Positions 23,026 through 35,000 of a stretch of 64,000 nt of DNA are shown here, piece by piece. Under the pieces are notes generated by a model, which did no database searches, was not told where the DNA came from, and was given only the letters and a program-made list of their open reading frames with translations. Source of the stretch: Pithys albifrons albifrons. Its lineage: Eukaryota > Chordata > Aves > Passeriformes > Thamnophilidae. A program made the position numbers and the translations under genes. The stretch lies in assembly GCF_047495875.1 (NCBI RefSeq), contig NC_092461.1, forward strand, positions 52,447,511 to 52,511,510, given 5' to 3'. The stretch's first letter is position 1. Each line of letters begins with the position of its first letter.

Positions 23026-26000
23026 GTACTGTAGATTTACATACTTGTGTAAGGGAACAACTGCCATAAAATCACTGTGCTTTCAATAACAGAGACCCAG
23101 CTCTTTAAGTAATTTAGTTCTCCATGCCAATGTTCATTGACTGAGATGAAAAAACAGTAGGGTTTTATGTGGGTTGGGTTTTGTTGTCCTTGTGGGGATT
23201 TTTTGGTGGGGGTTTTTGTGGTTTTGTTTTTCGGGTTTTGGTTTTGATTGGTTTTTTTGGAGGGGGCTTGGAGAAGACTGCAAGAAAGCTTTATATTTCT
23301 CACATATAAGGCAGATGCATGGGGGAGGCTGGAGCAAGCTGAATAACATTATTCACAGAAACACCAAATGCTAGTCCAAAGACGATTTGGAAATCAATGG
23401 TTGTACTAATTCAGCAAAAATGCCAAATGAGGGATGAATAGCTGATTTTAGTTGCTCACATAATGAGGAAGTGAAGGTGTTAAAACTAGGGGAAAATACA
23501 CAGTTAAGTTCCTTGTAGATATTCCTGTCAGCAGTATGGCAACTGGGAATTTCAGAGGTTGGATCTCTACTTTTCAGCCAGTCAAACAGCTAAAAATATT
23601 ATCTTTGTTGGAAAGACAGGCAAACAGCAACATTTTCCAGCCCAGCCAAAGTCAACTATGCAGCAATTTTTAGTCTTGTAGTTTTAGCAGCAGCTGCTGC
23701 TGTAAGACATAGTTTGGGTTGTTATCAGAGTTAAAAATAAGACTTGCAAACCATAGGCTGCAGTCGACTTGAAACAGAATTTTTTTACTGAAAGCAAAGC
23801 AAGAATTAACTTTGCTAACGAAGCCAAAGATAATCTGTAAGGGAGTAGGATTGAACAGTGTTGCTACAAAACATAATTTTTAATTTTAGGTCTGAGATGG
23901 CTTTTCTGTGCTTTTGTTACAATCATGACATTGTGAGCCTTGTCAAGACCAAGCTGTTTTGATTTGCAAATCAGTCTGTAACTTAGAAGTTAATTTGAAT
24001 TTATTTATAGCAAAGCAATATATGTACAGACTTGCTTGTTTTTTAAAAAGGCAAGGAGAAAGAGAGTAATGCCTGGAATGCATCAGCCACCACCCTGTTG
24101 TTCTTTTGTTTTTTTTCAAGTCCTGTCTTCTTGAATTAGCAGCAAACACAATGGGAAAATGAACATTCTGATTTTCAGAGTTAAAAGTGTTTTTGCACAC
24201 GATGATACCAATGTCATTGATGTTGACTTGCCCATTCAGAGTTGCTTTCAATGCTTATTGATTCTAAGAAGATCAAAAAATGATCAATTTAAGCAGTGTG
24301 ATTTTAAATGTCTGCAATTACTTAGCTCACTGTGTAAGAAGGAAAGGTCCAGTAGTGGTGCTTACTTTCAAAGTTGTATTTAATACTAGAAAGCTTATAG
24401 TGAATGTGTATGAACATCCAGGATTATTATTTTTAAGTGGGAAGAAAAAAAGAAAGAATTTTTGTCTTTTCCTTAGGCTTACCAGGGCTGGATGTAAGAT
24501 GGCACAATGGAACCTAAAACCAGCACAGGCTATAGCTTGGTTTTGAGGCAACAGAACATCTTGTTGCTCTCATCTGCACATGTCCTAATTCCTTAATAAT
24601 GCAATACAAAGAATTCAGGAGGTGCTCTCTTGTAAATTGCTGTGTGTCACAGAAACAGTTATTTCAGGCAGCTGCATCAAGAGCTGAGCTTTGTAGCTTT
24701 GCTTTTTGTCTTTCCATCTACTTGTAAAGCCCATCCTGCCTTAGATTAGACTTTTCAGACCAGAATCTGCACAGGGATGCACCTGTATTCAATATGTTCA
24801 GCCTGAAGCTATGTAGAGGTAATAACGGAATGTAAAAATGCAGAGCAAAGGAGAGGTCATAAATGCCCTCCTGAGGCACCTTGTTTAGGAAAGCATGTGC
24901 ATCTCTTGTGTTCAAGCTCTTTCCTGAAAGCAAGTGTTCCTCTTTCAAAAACCAAACAAGTTTCACTGTGTGCTTTTAAATAGTTTTAGAAGAGAGGAAG
25001 AAAAGTATCTCCCTTTCCCTTTTGGCTAGGCTATTTTTAAGCACCTGCTTAGACTGTGAAACACCTCAGTTATTTTTTTCTCTTAAAAGAATTTGAATCC
25101 AGACCTTCACCTTCCAACCTTTTGCATTCCTAGAAATGAGAGACCTGAGCTTTGCAAACACTTCCAGCAGTCCTTATATGTGGTGTTTGTTGGATAAAAT
25201 ATGTGTAAAACCTTGGGAGGCCTTGCCTCTTTCTTCACAGATGAGTGATTTAACTGCTGGTCTACATAGTCATGCCTTTTTTTTTTCCCAAGTAAGGATC
25301 AAAGTCTGTTTATCCAAAGTGACACAAATTCAACAACTGAGGTAAAGAATTCTGAAGTAATTAACTCTTTGAGTTAAAAAAATAAATTATCTATGTCTTC
25401 TGTTTCTTATGTGAGAGCTTCAACCATGAGAATGCTGTTTAAAAGGAGGAACCCTCACTCTTTCCTACACTGTTATCCTAAAAGAAAGTGGCAACTCTAG
25501 GTGTATTTTGTAATGAGACTAGTAGTATATGTAGCTGCTCTGAAAATGCCCACCTGACTGAGTCCACAACCTATTGAGCTGACTGATAAATCCTGGCAAT
25601 AATCAGAACATATATGTGGGAGCATGTGTAGAAGTAAAGATTTCAGATGCATCTGAATCTTCAATTGTAAAAAAAACCAATGTAGAATTATTTTAAAAGT
25701 AGAATATTCTGTTTAGAGCAATAGCAAGAGGGGCTAGGGAGGGTTCATGTTGGGACATGAAAGAAAGGAAAAAGGGCATAGAATGGTCATTAAGGCAAGC
25801 TGCTAGTTTTTTTGATATGGGACTAGTTTTTAAAAATTCTCTTAAATGGTTTTTGACATTCAGTGACTATATTGTGGATGAGGATGACTGAGTACTTGCT
25901 CACATACTCTGCTGTCTAATTCTGATTATTAGCACATCAATCTCTGTTAAGGAGGGAAAGGCTTTATGTGTAATGATCAAGTGTTTCAGAATCAAATACC

Positions 26001-29000
26001 TTTTCACAGTTTTGGTTTTCATTCCTGCAGATGAGTACTGGTATTAAGGAAGTAGTATTTGCTGTGTTGTCTTAATTAATAAATGTTTATATTCTTTTAG
26101 GTACCGGATATAAAGCTAAAGAGCTGAACAGTCTTGATGAAGGTCAAACACTGATGATTGGAGGAAAAGAAATTGAAGTGATGGGTGTAATTTCACCAGA
26201 TGACTTCAGCAGTGGCAGGTGTTTTCAGGCTGGAATAGGTACTCATGACACGGTCCCAGCTGCGTTATCTCAAACTAATACGAAACCATTCTGTAAACCA
26301 TTCAAAAATGTCTGTCAACCCAGTACAAAAGGGAATATGCTCAAAGATTCTCAAAGCTACAAACCTCGCCATGATCCAAATGCTTCAAGTAAGATTCAGA
26401 TTTTTAAGTTTCTTTAAACATCCTCTGGCTCTTAAAAATGTTCACTGTGTAAACAAAATTTTCATGTTCTCCAATATATTTCTGAAATATTTCTGACATA
26501 TAGGACTAGTGTCTAACCATGTTAGGATTTTATCATGTGTGTTTCTAACAAATGAAATACTCTGCACTGCATAAAGTTTCTCACAGTAGTTGTAGATGGC
26601 TGTGGAAACACGTTAGGGTGATTTCTGAGAGTTTTGTCAAGGAAAATGGGTTTATTGGTCAGAGAAACAGTCTGACACATGCTAGCAGTTCTAGATGAGT
26701 TCCAGCTTCCCACTGGGGTCAGTCAAGTGCTGCCATAACGTGGGAGCACAGTAATTGCAGTGGAGGATCAGTAACAGAGAAATTGAGCCAGATTCAGAGA
26801 ATTGCTGCTGACTGTGCCTGATCCTTCACAGCCAGTGAGTGTAACTACACTACTCAAACTCAACCAGATATGTTTTGAAACAAAAGTTTTGGTTTATAGA
26901 GCTAGAAGTATGGTGTGCTGAAGACTCATGAGAGTTCACATATTGTATAGAAACAGGCTGGTTAAGCAGTTGTGTAAGAGGGCCCTTATAAATATTTGAT
27001 AGCTGCAGGAAGTGGTGCTGGTTACTTAAAGAGAAATGCTCGTCTTTCAATAATAAACCATTTAGGACCTATATTGTCCTGGTGGCTCCATCTTTCAAAT
27101 GGAAGATAAAAATGCATTTAAAAATGTTCCTAAGCAGAGGAATGCATATTTTAAAAACCAATGATTTTATCTACATTCTTACTGTAATATCTCCATCCTA
27201 CTTCTTGCCTCATATCCTGATGCTATGGGACTTTTTGAAGCTGCTTCCTGTCTGCTATGTAAATAAACAATGAAATCTTAATCAAGTGCTAATAAGTGAT
27301 AACACTGGCTGTTTTGTAGAGCAGCCTTATTATCACTAACTTCTGGTCTGAATTTAATTTGATTATGTTTTATCTAAGAATGTTCTTTCCTATGGTTGCA
27401 AGATGATGATTCATTAGCATACTACCCAAAAATCTGGCAGAAGGGACAATGTATTCAACATACAAATTAACTTCTCTGTTTCTGCACTAGTCTGTTAAAA
27501 TGTTGCATTTTATTCAAGTTGTTTGCTGTGACTTCTGGTGAATTTGAGTAACTCCTTCGAGTTTCAAGAGCCCTCAGCACATCAACAGGTTGGACACTCA
27601 GTCATTAGATTTGGTTATACAGGAGAATCACATTATTTAATGCCTGATTGAATAACCTCTTGCAGAAGTTACTGAGATATTTTACTAGATCAGGACCTTG
27701 ATACTGGAGCAATCAGAGGTTTTCATATTGTAGTCTATGACTATAGTTGATTGAAATGCAGCCTCTTCAAAATTTAAAGTCGTTTATCCCTGTTCTCAGC
27801 AGAAGAGAGCACAGTGGCAAAGATGTATAGCTATGTCTTCCATATGATTTCTAAGCTTTTAGTCTATTACTTATCCAAGCCTTGTTTCTTCCCCATTTTC
27901 ATCCAAATTTTTGTCAGAAAAGTTATCTTTTTATCACCACTGGCTCTTAAATATATACACATGCTGTTTGATGTAAGCCATCAGAACTCAGCTCTTTGTC
28001 AGTAGGAAACAAAATCTCCTTAACTGATACAAGCCTTCAACCAACCTATTCCCATGGATAATTATCAGTATAGATCTACTCTACTGACCTAAAACTATCA
28101 GCAGCTATAAATTGCTTTCTCATTGTGTCCTCTGACAATACAACTTTTCACTGAAGGTGTGTAGCATCAATAGAAGCAACCCAGCATGGACATTGTCTGG
28201 CAAAATTGGGATGTTACAATTTGTAAACAAATAATGGCAAGCAAAACTGCTCTTCAGATGTAGCCCAATACTTCATGCTCTCTTTGCTCTGTATGTCTTC
28301 AAACCTTTTATTCATGCATTGTGGCAGCCTTTGTCAGCTCATGATCAGTCCTTTCCTGTTTTCCTTTAACAAATCAATGCCTTTTATCTCTGTTTATCGG
28401 GCAGAGGAGTCTTTTCTGGGCAACTATAAGAATATCCCCTTGAAATGTAGTGTCTAGACTTTACGCAGGTCATTGTTTATATTCTTTTTCTTAAACTTTC
28501 AATTCAAAAGTCTTTTGCAGCTTCTGATTTAAACCGAAGCATTGAAAGTCATGTAACATTTATTAGGTAGGCAGTTTCACCCATCATAAAAAAACCCCTC
28601 AGATTTCTTAGTTTATCATCTTTACCTTTGAGAAAAATTCAAGCTATTTGGAAAGCCTCTCTAAAACAATTTTTTATTTAGAAGGCAATCTATGTACTCT
28701 GTAAATGCGTTTTCTGTCTGAGAATTGTCAATGTACTAGACAGTATCTTTAACAGTCATAATGTCATTGACTTTATTCTGTAGCTGAGATAAAGAAATAA
28801 TACCCTTTGCTAACAGACTAAAATTAATGTTTTTGTTCAATACTCACATATGCTTTGAACTTCCAGATTCTCTAGTTATGCCACGACCAAATGCAAGTCA
28901 TCAGTGGACGTTCAATAAGGCTGGTCTACCAGTGGTGGATGTAGTTGTAGATCCTTACATTGCAAATAATCTCAGACCACATCAGAAAGAAGGAATTATA

Positions 29001-32000
29001 TTTCTATATGAATGTGTAATGGGAATGAGGTAAGATGATAATTATCCTTTTGTCTTTCAATACCTCTAACATTTCATACCCCTGTTTGAAATTTGACAAT
29101 TTGAAAGGGAAGATTTGAGCAATTTTTTTATTAATTAATATTAGTAATTTTTTCCCAATTGTTATAGTTTGAGCCGGCAAAATGCCAGCTGCCTGGTACC
29201 CAGTCAAAAAGTCCACTCCCAGAGCAGGAGAGTGAGGGAAAACAGCAGAAACAAGGCTTTAAACACAGTGAGGTTTTTATATTTATACAGAGAAGAGGAG
29301 AGCTTAACACGGAATATGAAATAGCACATAGTGACAGAAAACAACAACAGGCTCACCGAGGTCGCCCCAGCTAACAGGTGAAACTCCAAACCAACCAAAC
29401 CTCCTCCCCAAAGGAAACCTCCCAGCAAGAGGGAAAGAGGAATTAACAGGAATGTGCTCACGTCCCCGGGTAAAGAGACGTGCCGACCGGCAGCAGGGCC
29501 TGATATCAGCAGTCAGGGAGCGGGAACCGTCCTGGTCAGAAGCATGGACCGAAGAGCAGAGACTCCTCCCACCTTGCTTGTTATACTCCCCGACACTTCC
29601 TGATGATGTCAGATGATATGAAATACCTCTTTGGCTGCTTAAGTCAGATGATACCTGTCCCCTCTAATCTGTGTCACAACCTTTGAGGCCTGCTAAAAAC
29701 TGAGGCCTAAATGGGGACCTATGCTGACTAAAGCCAAAACTACTACACCAATAAAGGCTGCACAAGATTTTTCTGACCTGAATGCTTGCCATGATTCTGC
29801 CAGATGTGATCAGAAGTTTGTGCACCAAAAGCCCTGTCTATAGATACAAGTCTTGTACAGACAGATACAATCAAACCCACGCTGAAGAACAGTGCTTTCT
29901 GGAATTTATAAAAAGTAGAATTTATAGTTATTCATGTAATTTATAATTCAGACATTGTGCTGGTTTAAAGGTAAACCGGCAGGAGAAGTGAACCCAAGAC
30001 AAAAGAGATTATAAGTCAGAGTTACAATTTAATAAAAATACTACAATGAATGCAATGATACAAAGAGTAATTGGTTTTGCCCCACAAAACCCAGAATTAT
30101 AACCCTGGGGCACAAACAAAATGGTATCTGTTGCCCCTGTGCTGAGACTCCACGTGGTTCCTCTGAGTCCAAAGTAAAAGGAAGGGGGAAAAAGACCCTG
30201 TTGGTGTGGATGATGGTCACAGTCTGATCGAGAGTGTTGGTCACAGTTCTGTTAAGGTTTTGGTCCTCCTCTGGATCGCACAAGTGGTCCCAGAAGTCCC
30301 CGAACCCCAGGATTATATACCCTCTGGTTCAGGTGGGACTGCCCAGTACCTCCCCCAGGGTGTGGAGTTCCACAATGGGTGATTTAACTCTGTCAGTCAT
30401 GGGGTATTTTTGGAATAGTTGATGGCCCATTGGCAGACATGCCCCCTCAGGCGAGGGTGGCAGTGCTAACGACTCCCTGAAGGGGAGTTATCACAGGTCT
30501 TATCTCACAGGCTTCTTTCACACCCAGCTTACACCCTGAGGGGTCATGTGTGCCCTGGGCAGCTGCTGCAAATGGTCTATTGTTAACAGTTCATGAGAAA
30601 TGAGACAGAGGGTTTAGAATATACAGCTTTGGTCACACCCACACAGGGATAAACTGGTCCTGGCTTGCTGAACTAGGACAGACATTTAAAATGAACAAGC
30701 CATTTTGCCAACCTGTATTGTTTTCAAATGTGTTTTCTCAAGTCATAGATTCTTTAAAGTATGCACCACTGTTAAAAATGCTGTAGAGTAATTTTAATTC
30801 TAAAAGTAGATTTAAACTCTTTAATTTTGGAGGACTAACACAGTAATGTAGGAAACAAGGATTTTCACTCTAAGGTCTTCTGGTATAACTGAATGAAAAC
30901 CTACAACAGAGTACAGTAAGTATAAATAGGTTCTTTATACTTAAGAAAACAACCATAGAAGCAAATCCCTAAATGAGTTGTAAATAATTATAGATGTGTC
31001 TTCTAAGACATTACCACTGCTTCATTATATCTTACAGAGTTAGTGGCAGATTTGGAGCTATTCTTGCTGATGAAATGGGTTTAGGGAAAACACTGCAATG
31101 CATTGCACTTGTCTGGACTCTTCTACGCCAAGGGGCCTATGGATGCAAACCTGTACTAAAGCGAGCACTAATTGTCACCCCTGGGAGTCTGGTAAAAAAC
31201 TGGAAAAAGGAATTTCAAAAATGGCTGGGAAGTGAAAGGATCAAAGTCTTTACAGTTGATCAGGTAGGATTTATTTCCAAAAGGGGATTGAGTCATATTT
31301 GGTTCAGAATATAGGAATTGTGAATTTTTTCCTCTTTTTTTTTCTTTTTGTAACTAGAGACCAAACCTAGTTAATACTTACTTGTAATACTTTATTTCTT
31401 CTTCAGATAGTTGTCTATTTAGACATTTACCTGTCAATAACCAGGTCATAACTCAAGCTCACCTGCCTGTGTTGTGTTTCTATGGTAGTTGCTTTTGTTC
31501 TGTACTGAAAACTTCTTCGGATTTGTTTCATCTCTGTGTTTTGGTTACTTCACAGGGTTGTTTCCTTTACTCTCACTGTCAAGAAGTAGATTTCTGTAGG
31601 GATGATTTTAAGGGCTCATGAGTTACCAAGCCTAGAGTCTCAGTGTTGGGTACTGTGAATATCTCTCGTCTCTAGAAGAATGCAGACAAGGACAAATCTT
31701 ATTAAGAAGTGGGCTGATGCTGATCCCTGTCCCCTCCTATAGTGAAGCTATTCCTGCTGGCATTAACATTCCCAAGTTTCAAGGAAGTGGAGAGTTTATA
31801 GGTTTGCTGCATTGGTGCTTGCAACAAAGATAAAGATACTTATATTCCAAAATTATTTTTTAATCTAATAGTTCTATACAAGTAGCATGAAGAAACAAAT
31901 GTACTTCATTCTAAAGGTTACCCAATTCTTACATCAACCACATTTGTGTTTAGTTTTTTACATTATCCTTATTGTCTGTATGGAAGAGTGAATACTCCAG

Positions 32001-35000
32001 GTGAAATCAATATTTTCAACCTGTTTTTAAACTTCTTGGAAGAATGTACAAAGTTTTGTAACATTAATTATTTCTTTAAATTCCACTCTTTATTTTTGAA
32101 CTCTTGAAATTGCTGATCTTTCACTGAAGACAATTGACATGTAATAAGTGTGTTTTGCATCACTTGCTTTTCTTAGTAACTTGTTTCAAGATGTGGAAAT
32201 GGAGCAAACTGACTTGTTAGGAATGGTGATGTAATATTGGTTAGGATGAGAAATGTGGAAGTTTCTAAAAGAAGTGGTTACAAGGCAGAATATAATATGA
32301 CAACATTCTTACCTGAAAGGGTAGTTAGAGATAATTGAACATTTTCTTGCAGTTTTTATGAATAATGTTGGGAGGAGAAAGTCTGAATTTGATGACATTT
32401 ACTATGCCCTAAAATTACAGTAGCTTTCATTTTCTTTAAATCTAAATAGCTTTAATATTTTTACTGATCTTGTTGGATTCATTTGATTGAGGACACTCAG
32501 CAGCTTTTAAGATTTTGTTCCCAAGTAGCAAGATTACATTGTCATGCAAAAGGAAGACACAATATGATTTGCCTGGGGTATAATGAGGTATTTCAAAATA
32601 ATTCGCTGTCTCTCTTCTCTGGATAAACAGCAATTACCATACTGTTATTTCTCCAATATAAGTTAAAAAGAAGAACTTGTCTCAAACGTTTTTTTATCTT
32701 CTTGCCTATGAGGAAAACATTCATAGAGCTGGCAGACGTTTTAAAATGTTTTCTTCATTTTCACACTGGAACACCAGACCCTGATCTGGACCCCTCAGTA
32801 ATAGACTTTTCAAAACACCAGACTGTTATCTGCTTTCAAAATGTGATTACAATTTAATGATGTTAAAATGCAAATGTCATGTAGAGGAGATTGCTTTTAA
32901 AATTAAGGCATTCCCACAGAGGTTGATTTTAGGTCTTGTTAATCCATATTATCAACATTTGAGATGTGTTTGAGAGAATAATTCCTTTATTTGTTTTCAG
33001 AGTATTACTTCTACTGGAGTTGTTTTGATTTGGTTTTTAAGTCAAAATATCTTGAGGAATAATTAATTACAGGTTTACATTGTTTATGATTCAGCATTTT
33101 TTAATTTAAACTAGTGCAAAAAAGGTCTATTCATGAGGAAGTTGGGACGTTATGGAGCTCTAATACTGATTGACAATTGCTCCATATGTGGCTCCGGGCA
33201 ACTCGCTTAAACCTGTCAAGTCACTTTGGGTAATTGTGAAAATGGAGGCTATAATACAGAGGTATCTTGCAGCCAGTTAAAAGAATGAATTAATTACTTG
33301 AAATTAGCTTGTAAATTTATTTTAATTTTTAGTCCATCATCCACTGCTGTTTTTATACACAGCCAAAAATATCTTCTATTTTGCTTCAGGGGGCTTATAA
33401 TATGCCAGGACTCTCCTGCTTTCTCTTTAAGGGGTTCAAACAGTCCAGAAGAGTTGATGATTTACCAGGGAAGGGATGTTGGAGGCTGTTGTCCAGTGCC
33501 TCAGCACTTTCCCTGTAAGTCTCAGCTCACAGCCTCAAAGTGTAGTAAAACAAATTGGTTTCTGAACCATGGGCATCTGATGCTTGAATATCACAAGAGA
33601 AGCTGTGAGGCATTGTTTCTGTCTTGAAGGCTCCAATGTGAACCTGAATACTGGGCAGGATCAACACTGGGTGTTACCTGCAGGGCTTCTGTGTCCCTGT
33701 TCCTGTATTAGGAAATTTTATGCTCCTTTTTTGAAAATGACAGTGAAAATACAGCCAGAAAACAGTTAACTACAGTCCTGGAAACAACAGAAATGCTCAA
33801 GTTCCATCTCAAACACCCAGGAAAATCAGTGCATGCCCTTGTTACCTGCTCCTCACTATTCCTCGCTTCCCTAACACATGCTGGACTTTTTCGTAAGCAG
33901 CATGTGGAGGATTGATCCACCTCAAGGTACTTTGTGAGATTAATGTGCCAGATTCACCCCACAGATTCATCTGATTCACCTGCCAGGAGGCTCTAAAGGT
34001 TGTGATAATTAAGTGGTGCTGCTTTTACAGTGTATTACACCATCTGGCTCCAGGCTGAATTGTCTGTGTTTGGTACCTCATCTTGTTTGGAAATAAAAAT
34101 GTCTTCTGAGGCTCTAGCTTGATTTGCTTTCATGATTAAAGAGGTTCTTCAGCTTGTCAGCTGCATCCATAGCCTACTTAGTTAGTGAACATCATTAGGA
34201 ATTAGGAAGAATCATGCAGGAAATTGGCATTTGGAGCCAAGTGGAAAGATAAGGGACATGCCCACAATTGATTTTTCTATATGCATAATTGCAAGACAGG
34301 TAAACAGCTATAGTACATTCAGAAGTCTGCACAGAAATGTAACTATTTCTAGGAAGCCTATTTTGGACAAAGCTTGCTGTCCTATTACAGCGAGGTTTTA
34401 TTTAAGAGTTGGACTCAGTGATTATTGTGGGTCCCTTCCAACTCAGAATATTCTGTGATCTGATCCAACCTTTCTTGGCAAAAGCACAGTCTAAACAAGA
34501 TGGCCCCACACCCTCTCCAAAGTATGCAATGTTGGAGAAGCCACCACTTCCCTGGGCAAGCTATTTCTATGGCTGATTGTTCTCACAATTGTGTCCAATT
34601 GGAATATCCCCAGGAATAAGTTGTACCCATTACCCCTTGTCTTTTCCATGTGACTCCTTGTAAAAGGGTAGTCTCCATTTTCTCTGTATCCACCCTTTAA
34701 ATACTGTACATAGAATCACAGAATCAATTGGGTTGGAAAAGACCTCCGAGATCATCAAGTCCAACCCTTGGTCCACTTTACTAGATCATGGCGCTCAGTG
34801 CCACATCCAATCTCAGTTTAAAAACCTCCACGGATGGTGAATCCACCACCTCTCTGGTCAGCACATTCCAATGCCTGATTACTGTCTCTGTAAAGAATTT
34901 TATTCTGATATCCAACTTAAATTTCCCCTGGCAGAGCTTAAGCCCGTGCCCCCTTGTTCTATTGCTTGTCTGGGAGAATCATGGTGGTAAGGTCTCCCCT

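Larger units (their letters stand above)
29030..31037 (+). other. RAD54B intron with two solo LTRs
   Basis: GT-AG intron of 2.0 kb, acceptor TATATCTTACAG. About two-thirds of it consists of two independent ERV solo LTR insertions (29160-29747 and 29956-30680), leaving a native intron of roughly 0.7 kb. Confidence 0.9.

Noticed and set aside
30994..31314. Single 106-codon gene starting at 30994
   Set aside because: Only 31038-31263 is coding; the ends read into introns across a good acceptor and donor.
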